From Stenotrophomonas lactitubi (GTDB lineage: Bacteria > Pseudomonadota > Gammaproteobacteria > Xanthomonadales > Xanthomonadaceae): a stretch of DNA of 64,000 bases. The position numbers were made by a program, and so were the translations under genes. The stretch covers positions 124,001 to 188,000 of the forward strand of contig NZ_PHQX01000002.1 of assembly GCF_002803515.1 (NCBI RefSeq), written 5' to 3'. This document shows, in pieces, positions 18,374-26,608 of the stretch (position 1 is the first letter of the stretch; every line of letters begins with the position of its first letter). The notes below the pieces were generated by a model. It saw only the letters and a list, made by a program, of their open reading frames with translations, had not been told where the DNA came from and did no database searches.

Positions 18374-18994
18374 TTACAACGGCAGCGGTGCCTGCGCCGG
18401 ATCGATCCGACCCTCGCCACGAGTGATCTTCTTGAACTCGGCGCGGCTGACCGACACATAGCGCTCGTTGCCGCCGATCTCCACCTGCGGGCCGTCCTGC
18501 ACGGCATGGCCGTGTTCGTCCACGCGCACGGTCATGGTCGCCTTCTTGCCGCTGTGGCAGATCGTCTTGATCTCCTGCATCTCGTCGGCCCAGGCCAGCA
18601 GGTATTGGCTGCCCTCGAACAACTCGCCGCGGAAATCGGTGCGCAGGCCATAGCACAGCACCGGGATGCGCAACTGGTCGACCACCTCGCTGAGCTGCCA
18701 GACCTGGCTGCGGCTGAGGAACTGCGCCTCGTCCACCAGCACGCAACCCAGCGGCCCGTTGGCCTGCAGATCCTGCGTGACCCACTGCTGCAGGTCGGTG
18801 TCGCGTTCGAAGGCCATGCCGTCGGCGCGCAGGCCGATCCGCGAGGCGACCACGCCCGCGCCGGCACGGTCGTCCAGGCGCGGGGTCAGGATCGCCACGC
18901 GCATGCCGCGCTCGCGGTAGTTGTGCGCGCTCTGCAGCAGGGTGGTGGTCTTGCCGGCGTTCATCGCCGAATAGTAGAAATAGAGCTTGGCCAT
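18374..18994 (-). CDS. tdk: Thymidine kinase (type II)
   Basis: A 206-residue orthologue of bacterial thymidine kinase. The P-loop (SAMNAGKTT), the DEAQF Walker B and the thymidine-binding loop region [12 protein letters not shown] are present; it phosphorylates thymidine to dTMP in pyrimidine salvage. The structural zinc site of the lasso domain, normally two C-x2-C pairs, is largely missing: only one Cys remains in [10 protein letters not shown], and the second pair position reads YVSVSR. Start ATG 18994. It is divergent from rep (103 bases between starts) and convergent with opgD. Confidence 0.94.
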   Translation of the reverse strand: MAKLYFYYSAMNAGKTTTLLQSAHNYRERGMRVAILTPRLDDRAGAGVVASRIGLRADGMAFERDTDLQQWVTQDLQANGPLGCVLVDEAQFLSRSQVWQLSEVVDQLRIPVLCYGLRTDFRGELFEGSQYLLAWADEMQEIKTICHSGKKATMTVRVDEHGHAVQDGPQVEIGGNERYVSVSRAEFKKITRGEGRIDPAQAPLPL

Positions 18995-19096
18995 CGGCCG
19001 ATTGTACGACGCCACCCGGCACCGGCCGAAGCTGTTCAGCAAGCCCACCGGCCGGCGGCTGTGGCCGCCACCAACGCCCGCTACAATCCCACCCCA

Positions 19097-21073
19097 ATGC
19101 ACGGTCTCAATCCCCCCCAAGCTGCCGCCGTCCTCCACATCGAAGGACCGCTGCTGGTGCTCGCCGGCGCCGGCAGTGGCAAGACGCGTGTGATCGTGGA
19201 AAAGATCGCCCACCTGATCGGCTGTGGCCGCTACCCGGCCAAGCGCATCGCCGCGATCACCTTCACCAACAAGTCGGCCAAGGAAATGCGCGAGCGCGTG
19301 GCCAAACGCCTGCGCGAGCAGGATGCCGATGAAGTGACCATCTGCACCTTCCATGCGCTGGGCCTGAAGTTCCTGCAGATCGAGCATGCCGCGGTCGGGC
19401 TCAAGCGCGGTTTCTCGATCTTCGATGCCGATGACGCGGCCGCGCAGATCAAGGACCTGATGTACGGCGCCAAGCCAGACGACATCGAGGACATGAAGAA
19501 CCTGGTGTCGCGCGCCAAGAACGCCGGCCTGTCGCCGGAGCAGGCGATGGCCGCTGCGCGCAGCAACCGTGAAAAGGAAGCGGCCGGCATCTACGAGCGT
19601 TACCAGCTGCGCCTGAGCGCGTTCAACGCAGTGGACTTCGACGACCTGATCCGGCTGCCGGTGCAGATCCTGGAAGAGAACCCGGACATCGCGCTGGCCT
19701 GGCGCGAGCGCATCGGCTATCTGCTGGTCGACGAATGCCAGGACACCAACGATGCACAGTACCGCCTGCTCAAGCAGCTGGCCGGTGACAAGGGCAACTT
19801 CACCTGCGTGGGTGATGACGACCAGTCGATCTACGCCTGGCGTGGCGCCAACCCGGAAAACCTGCAGCAGATGGGGCGCGATTACCCGGCGCTGGAAATC
19901 ATCAAGCTGGAGCAGAACTACCGGTGTTCCAACCGCGTGCTGCGCGCAGCCAACGCGTTGATCGCCAACAACCCGCATGAGCATCTGAAGAAGCTGTGGA
20001 GCGACCAGGCTGACGGCGAGCGTATCCGCGTGTGGGAGTGCCGCAACAGCGAGCACGAGGCCGAGAAGGTCGCCGCCGAGATCGCGTTCGTGGCGCAGAC
20101 CCGCAACGTACCGTGGAGCGATTTCTGCATCCTGTTCCGTGGCAATTTCCAATCGCGCCCGCTGGAAAAGGCGATGCAGCTGCTGCGCATTCCCTACCAC
20201 CTGAGCGGCGGCACCATGTTCCTGGAGCGCCAGGAAGTGAAGGACACGCTGGCGTGGCTGCGGTTGCTGGTGAACCCGGACGACGACACCGCGTTCCTGC
20301 GTGCGGTGCAATCGCCCAAGCGTGAAGTCGGTGCCGGCACCCTCGCCAAACTGGCTGAACTGGCCTCGGAAAAAGACATGCCGATGGCACAGGCCGCCGA
20401 GGCGATCGGCGCGCTGCAGCAGTTGCCACCGCGCGCGGCCAACAGCCTGGCGCGCTTCACCGACATCCTGCGTGACCTGCGCGCGCAGACGCGGCAGATC
20501 AGCTCCGGCGACATGATCCGCAAGGTCGCCAAGGAATCGGGCCTGCTCAGCGAACTGCGGCAGCAAGCCAAGGAAGAAGCCAGCTACCAGCGTCGCGCCA
20601 ACAACATCGAAGAACTGGCGCAGTGGTTCGAGGGCGGCCCGCGCGGCGCTACCGCTGCCGATCTCGCTGGCCAGCTGGCGCTGCTGTCGCGCAGCGACAA
20701 GGATGAGGGCGGCAACCAGGTGCGGATGATGACCATGCATGGTTCCAAGGGTCTGGAATTCCCCTACGTGTTCATCGTCGGCTGCGAGGATGGCGTGCTG
20801 CCGCACCAGGTCAGCCTTGACGAGGGCAACCTGCAGGAAGAGCGGCGCCTGCTGTACGTGGGCATCACCCGCGCCAAGATCCAGCTGTGGATGAGCTACA
20901 GCAAGCTGACCCGCAAGTTCGGTGAGCACGTGCGGTTGAAGCCGAGCCGTTTCTTCGAGGAGATTCCGGCCGAGGAGATCCAGCGCGATGGCGCTGATCC
21001 GGTGGCGGATGCGGCGCGGAAGAAGGAAAGGGCGACAGCGGGGTTGGCGGCGATCGAGGCGTTGTTCGACTAA
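19097..21073 (+). CDS. rep: ATP-dependent DNA helicase Rep
   Basis: A 658-residue SF1A helicase, close to E. coli Rep in length and order of motifs: [15 protein letters not shown], Walker [18 protein letters not shown] (Ia), DECQDTN (II), [14 protein letters not shown] (III), [13 protein letters not shown] (IV), [15 protein letters not shown] (V) and [10 protein letters not shown] (VI). It unwinds DNA 3' to 5' and helps replication forks past bound proteins. Start ATG 19097 lies directly before the family's first conserved residues. The upstream frame runs into tdk and is ignored. A structured element begins 56 bases after the stop. Confidence 0.95.
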   Translation: MHGLNPPQAAAVLHIEGPLLVLAGAGSGKTRVIVEKIAHLIGCGRYPAKRIAAITFTNKSAKEMRERVAKRLREQDADEVTICTFHALGLKFLQIEHAAVGLKRGFSIFDADDAAAQIKDLMYGAKPDDIEDMKNLVSRAKNAGLSPEQAMAAARSNREKEAAGIYERYQLRLSAFNAVDFDDLIRLPVQILEENPDIALAWRERIGYLLVDECQDTNDAQYRLLKQLAGDKGNFTCVGDDDQSIYAWRGANPENLQQMGRDYPALEIIKLEQNYRCSNRVLRAANALIANNPHEHLKKLWSDQADGERIRVWECRNSEHEAEKVAAEIAFVAQTRNVPWSDFCILFRGNFQSRPLEKAMQLLRIPYHLSGGTMFLERQEVKDTLAWLRLLVNPDDDTAFLRAVQSPKREVGAGTLAKLAELASEKDMPMAQAAEAIGALQQLPPRAANSLARFTDILRDLRAQTRQISSGDMIRKVAKESGLLSELRQQAKEEASYQRRANNIEELAQWFEGGPRGATAADLAGQLALLSRSDKDEGGNQVRMMTMHGSKGLEFPYVFIVGCEDGVLPHQVSLDEGNLQEERRLLYVGITRAKIQLWMSYSKLTRKFGEHVRLKPSRFFEEIPAEEIQRDGADPVADAARKKERATAGLAAIEALFD

Positions 21074-21128
21074 GGCGCTCCAACGGCGCCGCCCCTCCGT
21101 GGTGGAGCGCGCGCTGGCTCCGCGGTGT

Positions 21129-21245
21129 GGCCGGTCGGGGTGGGGCCGCGGGGGACGCCGTGAACCCGTCCCTGGGGGCTTAGCCGCGCCATCCATGGCG
21201 CGGATACCCCCGCGAACCCACCCCGACCGGCCTCTGACAGATTCC
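21129..21245 (-). repeat. 3'-end structured element, copy D
   Basis: Outer arms 21129-21144 and 21217-21232 are perfect complements; inner arms cgcggggg (21147) and cccccgcg (21207) continue the stem. On the rep strand it then reads acgccgtgaacccgtccc, tgggggcttag and a hairpin gcgccatccatggcgc, with tail cctctgacagattcc. It is the most compact copy and lies 56 bases after the rep stop. Confidence 0.75.
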
Positions 21246-21334
21246 GGGCGCGTCCTGTCACGGCAATGCAAAGAAAATCAAAATCAACAGCCGGGCGTTG
21301 AGGCAGAATCGGGGTTTCGGCTGGAGGTCTGCGC

Positions 21335-21859
21335 GTGCATCCCATTGAAAGCGAACGCCTGCGGCTGCGGGCCATTGAACCGGACCGCGATGCGGTGCCG
21401 ATGCTGGCGCTGCTCAACGATCCGGGTTTCGTGCGTTTCATCGGTGATCGCAACGTGCGCGATGAGGAACAGGCGCGCGAGTACATCGCCCTGCGGGTGC
21501 TGCACAGCTATGCGTTGAATGGCTTCGGCATGTATGCGATCGAGCGGCTGTCCGATGGCGCGTGGCTGGGCAACGCCGGGCTGGTGCGCCGTGAGGGGTT
21601 GCCGGGACCGGACGTCGGTTATGCGGTGCTGTCGGAATTCGCCGGGCAGGGCTATGCCGGCGAGGCGGCGCGGGCGGTGTTCAATCACGCACGCACGGTG
21701 CTGGGCCTGCAGGATCTCTACGGCATCACCGATCTGGACCACGTGGTGTCCGGAAAGATCCTGCTGGGTCTGGGCATGCACGAGCGCGGGGTCATTCAGC
21801 TGCCGGGTATCGACAGCCCCAGCCGCCTATACGCCACGCTCGGCGCGGCCGAGGTTTGA
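21335..21859 (+). CDS. GNAT family N-acetyltransferase (RimJ/RimL-like)
   Basis: A 174-residue acetyltransferase that starts IESERLRLRAIEPDRDA, typical of the RimJ/RimL branch (Acetyltransf_3), with the acetyl-CoA-binding region VLSEFAGQGYAGEAARAV. The start codon is GTG at 21335, supported by ggagg 12 bases upstream (21323-21327); there is no competing ATG before it. Substrate unknown: members modify ribosomal proteins, antibiotics or small amines. Convergent with yceH, separated by a strong hairpin. Confidence 0.87.
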   Translation: MHPIESERLRLRAIEPDRDAVPMLALLNDPGFVRFIGDRNVRDEEQAREYIALRVLHSYALNGFGMYAIERLSDGAWLGNAGLVRREGLPGPDVGYAVLSEFAGQGYAGEAARAVFNHARTVLGLQDLYGITDLDHVVSGKILLGLGMHERGVIQLPGIDSPSRLYATLGAAEV

Positions 21860-21863
21860 TCGT

Positions 21864-21894
21864 GGTGGGTGCCGACCGTTGGTCGGCACCCACC
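21864..21894. terminator. Bidirectional hairpin between convergent genes
   Basis: A perfect 14-bp stem (ggtgggtgccgacc / ggtcggcacccacc, loop gtt) fills the 38-base gap between the GNAT gene and yceH. Sequence resembles the 'tgccgacc' SMAG subtype at 2581. No T-tract on either strand, so termination is inferred from position. Confidence 0.5.
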
Positions 21895-21897
21895 GCC

Positions 21898-22551
21898 TCA
21901 GCCGCCGCGCAGCTCCGCCAGCTGTGCCTGCAACTCGGCCACGGCCGCTTCCAGCTGGGCCACGCGCTCCGCCAGGCCGGGGTCGGCCGACTCGGCACCG
22001 CCGCCACTGCTGGCGTACTTCGCTGCCAACGCCGCGCCGTCCACTTCACCGCACAGCAGGTGCATGTAGCGGTCTTCGCGCTGGCCGCTGGCGCGCGGCA
22101 GCACTACCAGCAGGGCACGCTGCTGCAGGCGCTCGATGGCGTGGCGGGCTTCGTCGGCATCCGCGAAGCGGTGCAGGCGCTCGGCACGGGTGACCAGTTC
22201 GCCAAGCGTCTGCGGCCCGCGCAGCAGCAGCAGGGCCAGCAGCACGGTCTGCTGCCGGGTCAGGTCCAGCGCGCTCTGCAGGCGGTGCTCGTAGCGGTCG
22301 GCGCGCGAGGAGAAATGCTGGCGGGCCAGGCCCAGGGTCTCCAGCTGGCGCAGCGCATGCTCCACGCTGCCGGCGCTCACGTTCATCACCGGCTCGCGGG
22401 CGGTCTTCTGGTTGGCGGCCGATTGCGCGGCGTTGACCGTCAGTGGGTAGGTGTCCGGGGTGGTGGCTTCCTTCTCCACCAGGCAGCCCAGCAGGCGGGC
22501 CTGTACGGCATCCAGCAGCGGAACGTCGGGGGTCTGGGCAGGATCGGTCAT
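21898..22551 (-). CDS. yceH: YceH-family protein (UPF0502/DUF480)
   Basis: A 217-residue protein matching the UPF0502 family: [44 protein letters not shown] and a C-terminal coiled coil ([23 protein letters not shown] in two parts). The family folds as two winged helices, which suggests DNA binding, but its function is not established. Start ATG 22551; the frame upstream is spurious. Divergent from the phosphatase gene at 22652. Confidence 0.9.
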   Translation of the reverse strand: MTDPAQTPDVPLLDAVQARLLGCLVEKEATTPDTYPLTVNAAQSAANQKTAREPVMNVSAGSVEHALRQLETLGLARQHFSSRADRYEHRLQSALDLTRQQTVLLALLLLRGPQTLGELVTRAERLHRFADADEARHAIERLQQRALLVVLPRASGQREDRYMHLLCGEVDGAALAAKYASSGGGAESADPGLAERVAQLEAAVAELQAQLAELRGG

Positions 22552-22651
22552 GGCGGCTTCCGGAAGACAACAGGTCAACCACCAAGCATAGCCGTCCCGG
22601 CGGCGCCTTTGCCGGTAAAATGGGCCGGTATATCTGATTGCCGGTGAATCC

Positions 22652-23572
22652 ATGCGTCGTCCTGTGTCCCTGTCTTTGACCCTGCTCGCCACCGCGGCGC
22701 TGGGCCTGTCCGCCTGCAAGCGCGTGGAAGCGCCTGCCGAAGCCGCCACCCCGCAAGCGCCGGCCGCTGCCGCCAAGGCAGACGGTGCGCTCGACGCGAC
22801 CGCCAACGACAACCTCAATGCCGTGCTGTGGATGCAGCGCGCTCAGGAATACAAGGCGATCACCGAGCAGACCTACCGTGCCGCCGCCGACCACCTGGAC
22901 GTCGCGCTGAAGGAAGCCCACTGGGATGCGCTGGTGCCGGAAGAGCGCGGCAACGAGGCCAAGGGCCTGAAGCCGGCCGTGGTGCTGGACGTGGATGAGA
23001 CCGTGCTGGACAACTCGCCCTACCAGGCGCGCCTGGTGCGTGACGGCAAGGAATACGACGAACTCAGCTGGGACCAGTGGGTCGCCGAAAAGAAGGCCAA
23101 GGCCATTCCCGGCGTGGTCGACTTCGCCAAGGCCGCCAACGCCAAGGGCGTCACCCTGCTGTACATCTCCAACCGCGCCGTGCACCTGAAGGACGCGACC
23201 CTGGCCAACCTGCGCGAGCAGGGCCTGCCGGTGGCCGATGACAGCGTGTTCCTCGGTCTGGGCACCGTGGTCGAAGGCTGCGAGCAGGCCGGCAGCGAGA
23301 AGAACTGCCGCCGCCGCCTGGCCGGCCAGAAGTACCGCGTGCTGATGCAGTTCGGCGACCAGCTGGGTGACTTCGTGGAAGTGACCGCCAACACCAATGA
23401 TGGCCGCGACGCGCTGCTGCAGCAGTACCACGACTGGTTCGGCGAGCGCTGGTGGATGCTGCCGAACCCGACCTACGGCGGCTTCGAGCCGGCGCAGTTC
23501 AACAACGATTACTCGCAGTCGCGCCAGGCCCGCCATGACGCCAAGCGTGCCGCGCTGGACTACGCGCCGTGA
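22652..23572 (+). CDS. HAD-family acid phosphatase / 5'-nucleotidase lipoprotein (e(P4) type)
   Basis: A 306-residue lipoprotein (GLSACKR lipobox) of the class C acid phosphatase family, HAD subfamily IIIB. Motif I is [10 protein letters not shown] with the two catalytic aspartates; motif II is YISNR; the later acidic motif is QFGDQLGDF. In Haemophilus, e(P4) is an outer-membrane lipoprotein that dephosphorylates nucleotides and NMN so that nucleosides can be taken up. The stop codon overlaps the pyrF start (GTGA), so both genes are translated from one message. Confidence 0.9.
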   Translation: MRRPVSLSLTLLATAALGLSACKRVEAPAEAATPQAPAAAAKADGALDATANDNLNAVLWMQRAQEYKAITEQTYRAAADHLDVALKEAHWDALVPEERGNEAKGLKPAVVLDVDETVLDNSPYQARLVRDGKEYDELSWDQWVAEKKAKAIPGVVDFAKAANAKGVTLLYISNRAVHLKDATLANLREQGLPVADDSVFLGLGTVVEGCEQAGSEKNCRRRLAGQKYRVLMQFGDQLGDFVEVTANTNDGRDALLQQYHDWFGERWWMLPNPTYGGFEPAQFNNDYSQSRQARHDAKRAALDYAP

Positions 23573-24294
23573 GCCGCGCCCCGCTGCCGCTGCGTGACGA
23601 CGAGCGTCTGATTTTCGCGCTGGACGTGCCTGACCGCGTGCAGGCGCTGGAGTGGGTCGACCGCCTTGGCGACAGCGTGGCGTTCTACAAGATCGGCATG
23701 GAACTGCTCGCCTCCGGCGAGTACTTCCAGGTGCTGGACGAACTGGCACGTCGCGACAAGCGGGTGTTCGTCGATCTGAAGTTCTTCGATATCCCGGCCA
23801 CCGCCGCCGCGGTGATCAAGCGCCTGGCGCAGTGGCCGGTCAGCTACGCCACCATCCACGGCTGGCACCCGGCGATGATGGAGGCCTGTGCGGCCGCCAA
23901 CAGCGGCGACATGCGCCTGCTGGCAGTGACCGTGCTGACCTCGATGGGCCGCGCGGATCTGGCGCAGATGGGCATCGACCGCGAGCCGGTGGAGGTCGTG
24001 GTCGAACGCGCGCTGGCCGCACAGGCTGCTGGCATCGACGGCGTGATCGCCTCCGGTCAGGAAGCGGGTCCGATCCGTGCCGCGACCGGGGCCGGTTTCT
24101 CGATCGTCTGCCCGGGCATCCGCCCCGGTGGCCCGGTCGGCGATGACCAGAAGCGCACTGTGGGCGTGGCGCAGGCCTTTGCCGATGGCGCCGATGCCAT
24201 CGTGGTCGGCCGTCCGATCCGCCTGGCATCTGATCCGCAGGCCGCAGCACGGGCGATCCAGCAGGAAATCGCGACGGCTCTGGCCGCGCGCTGA
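23569..24294 (+). CDS. pyrF: Orotidine-5'-phosphate decarboxylase
   Basis: A 241-residue TIM-barrel enzyme converting OMP to UMP, the last step of de novo UMP synthesis. The catalytic DxKxxD element is seen in [17 protein letters not shown], and the phosphate-binding end in [13 protein letters not shown] plus DAIVVGRPI. The start is GTG at 23569, overlapping the previous stop by four bases. Placement behind a 5'-nucleotidase gives a small pyrimidine/nucleotide unit. Confidence 0.96.
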   Translation: MSRAPLPLRDDERLIFALDVPDRVQALEWVDRLGDSVAFYKIGMELLASGEYFQVLDELARRDKRVFVDLKFFDIPATAAAVIKRLAQWPVSYATIHGWHPAMMEACAAANSGDMRLLAVTVLTSMGRADLAQMGIDREPVEVVVERALAAQAAGIDGVIASGQEAGPIRAATGAGFSIVCPGIRPGGPVGDDQKRTVGVAQAFADGADAIVVGRPIRLASDPQAAARAIQQEIATALAAR

Positions 24295-24327
24295 GCCCCG
24301 CTCCGACGGCGGTCACGCCGGCACCAC

Positions 24328-24370
24328 GAACGCCATCCCGCCGAATGCGGGGTGGCGTTCGCATTTGTGT
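24328..24370 (+). terminator. Terminator-like hairpin after pyrF
   Basis: A 14-pair stem (gaacgccatcccgc with gcggggtggcgttc, one G-T wobble) and a five-base loop lie 33 bases after the pyrF stop. The downstream stretch gcatttgtgtctgttg is only moderately T-rich. Confidence 0.6.
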
Positions 24371-24513
24371 CTGTTGCCCTGACGCACCCGACCCCAGCCC
24401 GGGAAACTGTGCGCCACATCGCGCTGCGCGGGTGGAGCGACCTCTATCAATCGATGCACCAGCACGGACCGCGGCCGTGCCGGTTCCAACCATCGATAGA
24501 GGAATACACGGAT

Positions 24514-25338
24514 ATGTATCGCAGCACCTCTTTGCTGTTCGGCAGCCTGTTGGCCGCCGCCATCGTCTTTCCCGCTGCGGCGGCACCCCAGCCCCGCGAA
24601 GCGCCGCGCATCATCGGCGGCGAGGCCGCCAGGCCCGGTGACTACCCGTTCATGGTCAGCATCCAGCGCCTGTCGTACGGCGACAGTGACCATGGTCGCC
24701 AATGGTGTGGTGCCACACTGATTTCCCCCTCATGGGTGCTGACGGCCTCGCACTGCGTGGAGGGCGATCGCCCCGGTGATCTGGCCGTGCTGGGCGGCGT
24801 CACCGCGTTGTCCACCGAGCCATCGGCACGCGCATCCAACGTCAAGGCCATCCACGTGCATCCGGCGTTCAACAGCGGCAATTCGCTGGAGCATGACGTC
24901 GCCTTGATCCACCTGAGTGCGCCGTTGGCCGATGCGCAGCCGGTGGCGCTGCGGTTGCGGCCCGATGCCAGCTATCTCAAGCCAGGCAGGCAGTTCACGG
25001 TGATCGGCTGGGGCGATGCCGACATCGGCGAAGGGCGCCTCTATCCCACCCAGCTGCAGACGGTGCAGACCCCGTTCGTGCCCTTCGCCGAGTGCCAGCA
25101 GGCGTACGCGGGTGAGCTGGCACGCGGCAAGGTCATCTGCGCCGGCCGCGAGGGGATCGACAGCTGCCAGGGCGATTCCGGTGGTCCGCTGCTGCTGCGC
25201 CTGCGCGAGGGCTGGACCCAGTTCGGTGTCGTCAGCTGGGGCGAAGGCTGCGCGCTGGCCGGCTACCCCGGCGTTTATGCCCGAATCGCCGAAAAACATG
25301 CCGTAGATTTCATAGAAGCGGTCTGGCAACGCGATTGA
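24514..25338 (+). CDS. Secreted trypsin-like serine protease (S1 family)
   Basis: A 274-residue protein: signal peptide (LLFGSLLAAAIVFPAAAA), short propeptide, then the chymotrypsin activation site RIIGGEAARPGDYP. The triad is complete: His in LTASHCV, Asp in EHDVALIHL and Ser in GDSGGPLL. The aspartate in GIDSCQGDSGG, six residues before the serine, is the trypsin specificity residue, so cleavage after Lys/Arg is predicted. Cysteine pairs fit the S1 fold. Start ATG 24514 follows gaggaa. The same window holds three I78-type inhibitor lipoproteins, though about 17-24 kb away. Confidence 0.93.
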   Translation: MYRSTSLLFGSLLAAAIVFPAAAAPQPREAPRIIGGEAARPGDYPFMVSIQRLSYGDSDHGRQWCGATLISPSWVLTASHCVEGDRPGDLAVLGGVTALSTEPSARASNVKAIHVHPAFNSGNSLEHDVALIHLSAPLADAQPVALRLRPDASYLKPGRQFTVIGWGDADIGEGRLYPTQLQTVQTPFVPFAECQQAYAGELARGKVICAGREGIDSCQGDSGGPLLLRLREGWTQFGVVSWGEGCALAGYPGVYARIAEKHAVDFIEAVWQRD

Positions 25339-25378
25339 TTCAATAAAATCAATGAGTTGAATGATATTTTGTCATGTG

Positions 25379-25407
25379 TTGCATTAACTTTGCGGGCAGC
25401 GTAGGAT
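25379..25407 (+). promoter_or_regulatory. Candidate sigma-70 promoter for a small RNA
   Basis: TTGCAT (25379-25384) and TAGGAT (25402-25407) with an exact 17-base spacer, in an AT-rich patch just after the protease gene. Transcription would begin near 25414, with no obvious open frame but an intrinsic terminator about 95 bases on. Confidence 0.4.
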
Positions 25408-25413
25408 CGCCGC

Positions 25414-25511
25414 CATCCGGTCTTCGGGCCGGACATGCGCCACAACACTGTCCACCGGCCTTGCGCCGGTTTGAAGAGTCTGCGATCCCTGTGATCCGGG
25501 CTCTTTTTTTT
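25414..25511 (+). ncRNA. Candidate small RNA (about 100 nt)
   Basis: Bounded by the promoter-like sequence at 25379-25407 and the strong terminator at 25474-25511. Inside are two further hairpins: ccggtcttcgggccgg (25417-25432) and accggccttgcgccggt (25454-25470). No credible reading frame fits. Alternatively this is only the 3' UTR of the protease, or a transcribed leader of the next lipoprotein ending in an attenuator. The remaining stretch 25512-25654, up to the lipoprotein start, contains nothing else I recognise. Confidence 0.38.
25474..25511 (+). terminator. Rho-independent terminator
   Basis: Stem 25474-25482 with 25497-25505 (two G-T wobbles), continued after a bulged C by 25484-25487 with 25493-25496, and followed by a run of eight Ts (25504-25511). 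It is 136 bases downstream of the protease stop. Confidence 0.8.
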
Positions 25512-25654
25512 GTCTGCCCGGTGCGGGGAGGCCCGTCGGCTCGCGGCATGGAGCCACCATGCAGTACGTGCCATGGCGGAAACCGTGACGCCCCGGCTTG
25601 CCGCTGTCACGTCGCAGGCCGCAAGATGCGGACCGGTCCGGGGAGTCCGATTGC

Positions 25655-26608
25655 ATGAGCGTTGTAGTGCGAGGAAGGTCTGCGCGGGGATGGGGGCTGG
25701 CGGCCATGCTGCTGCTGGCCATCGCCGCGTGCCGTGAATCCGGCAGCGATCCGGCCGCCGCGCCGGCCGAACCTGTCGCCGCGGTACAGGCGATGGCGCA
25801 ACGGCTGGCCGAGGACGATCTGATCGGCTACGCAAAGCTGTCGGTGCCGCCCAGCCAGTATCAGCGCCTGCAGCAGGCCTGGGCCGATGGCCACAGCCAG
25901 TGGCCGCTGACGGGACTGCCGCTCGGCGACCAGTTGCTGCCGATGCTGGCGGCGCTGCGTGAGCCCGGCGCCAGCACGCAACTGCAGCGCAGTTTCGACC
26001 GTCAGCTGGCCGGACAGGCCCGCGCCGTACGCCAGGCGGCGCAGTCGATGGGCAACTTCGGCGTGCAGTACCTGCGGCACCAGAAGGGCTACACGCCTGG
26101 CCAGCAGGCGCATTACATCCAGCTGGTGCAGACCCTGGCGGCCTGGGCCCAGGACGCGCCCATCAGCGACCGCGCCAGGGCCCGCAGCAGCATCGCCGCC
26201 CTCGTCGGTGCCGCAGCCAAGGTCGGTTTCCAGGACGACGCCGGCCTGCAGGCCGCGGGCATGGAAGGCAGCCTGCAGCAGCTGGCGCCGTTCATCCACA
26301 CCGTCAAGGCCGTGCTGGCCAGCTATGGCCTGGGCGTGGACGAGGCGCTGCGCAGCGTGCGTGGTGAGCTGCTGTCGGTGGAGGGCGACAACGCCCTGGT
26401 GCGCCTGCAGTACGAGCTTGCCGGCCGCGCGATGACCGTGCAGGTACCGCTGAGCCGGCGCGAGGGCCATTGGTACCTGACCCGCACCCTGGCCGATACC
26501 GACGCCCTGTTGCGCCAGGCCGATGCCGCCCGCGCCGCCGCCGCGCCAGAGCCTGCACCCGCCCCCGCAACCGATGGGGAAGCGGCAACGCCATCGGCTA
26601 AGCCATAA
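25655..26608 (+). CDS. Lipoprotein of unknown function upstream of plsB
   Basis: A 317-residue protein with a lipoprotein signal (LAAMLLLAIAACRE). The mature part is helix-rich (AMAQRLAEDDLIGYAKLSVPP, then an Ala/Gln-rich middle), with a beta-type C-terminal section (SVEGDNALVRLQYELAGR, PLSRREGHWYLTRTLAD) and an Ala/Pro tail. I do not recognise a named family; the pattern resembles lipoproteins that bind at the inner face of the outer membrane. Start ATG 25655 is supported by ggggag nine bases upstream. The stop TAA overlaps the plsB start by one base, so expression is coupled to phospholipid synthesis. Confidence 0.8.
   Translation: MSVVVRGRSARGWGLAAMLLLAIAACRESGSDPAAAPAEPVAAVQAMAQRLAEDDLIGYAKLSVPPSQYQRLQQAWADGHSQWPLTGLPLGDQLLPMLAALREPGASTQLQRSFDRQLAGQARAVRQAAQSMGNFGVQYLRHQKGYTPGQQAHYIQLVQTLAAWAQDAPISDRARARSSIAALVGAAAKVGFQDDAGLQAAGMEGSLQQLAPFIHTVKAVLASYGLGVDEALRSVRGELLSVEGDNALVRLQYELAGRAMTVQVPLSRREGHWYLTRTLADTDALLRQADAARAAAAPEPAPAPATDGEAATPSAKP

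Noticed and set aside
25512..25654. A riboswitch in the leader of the lipoprotein gene
   Set aside because: I could not match any known riboswitch core; the hairpins here are weak.
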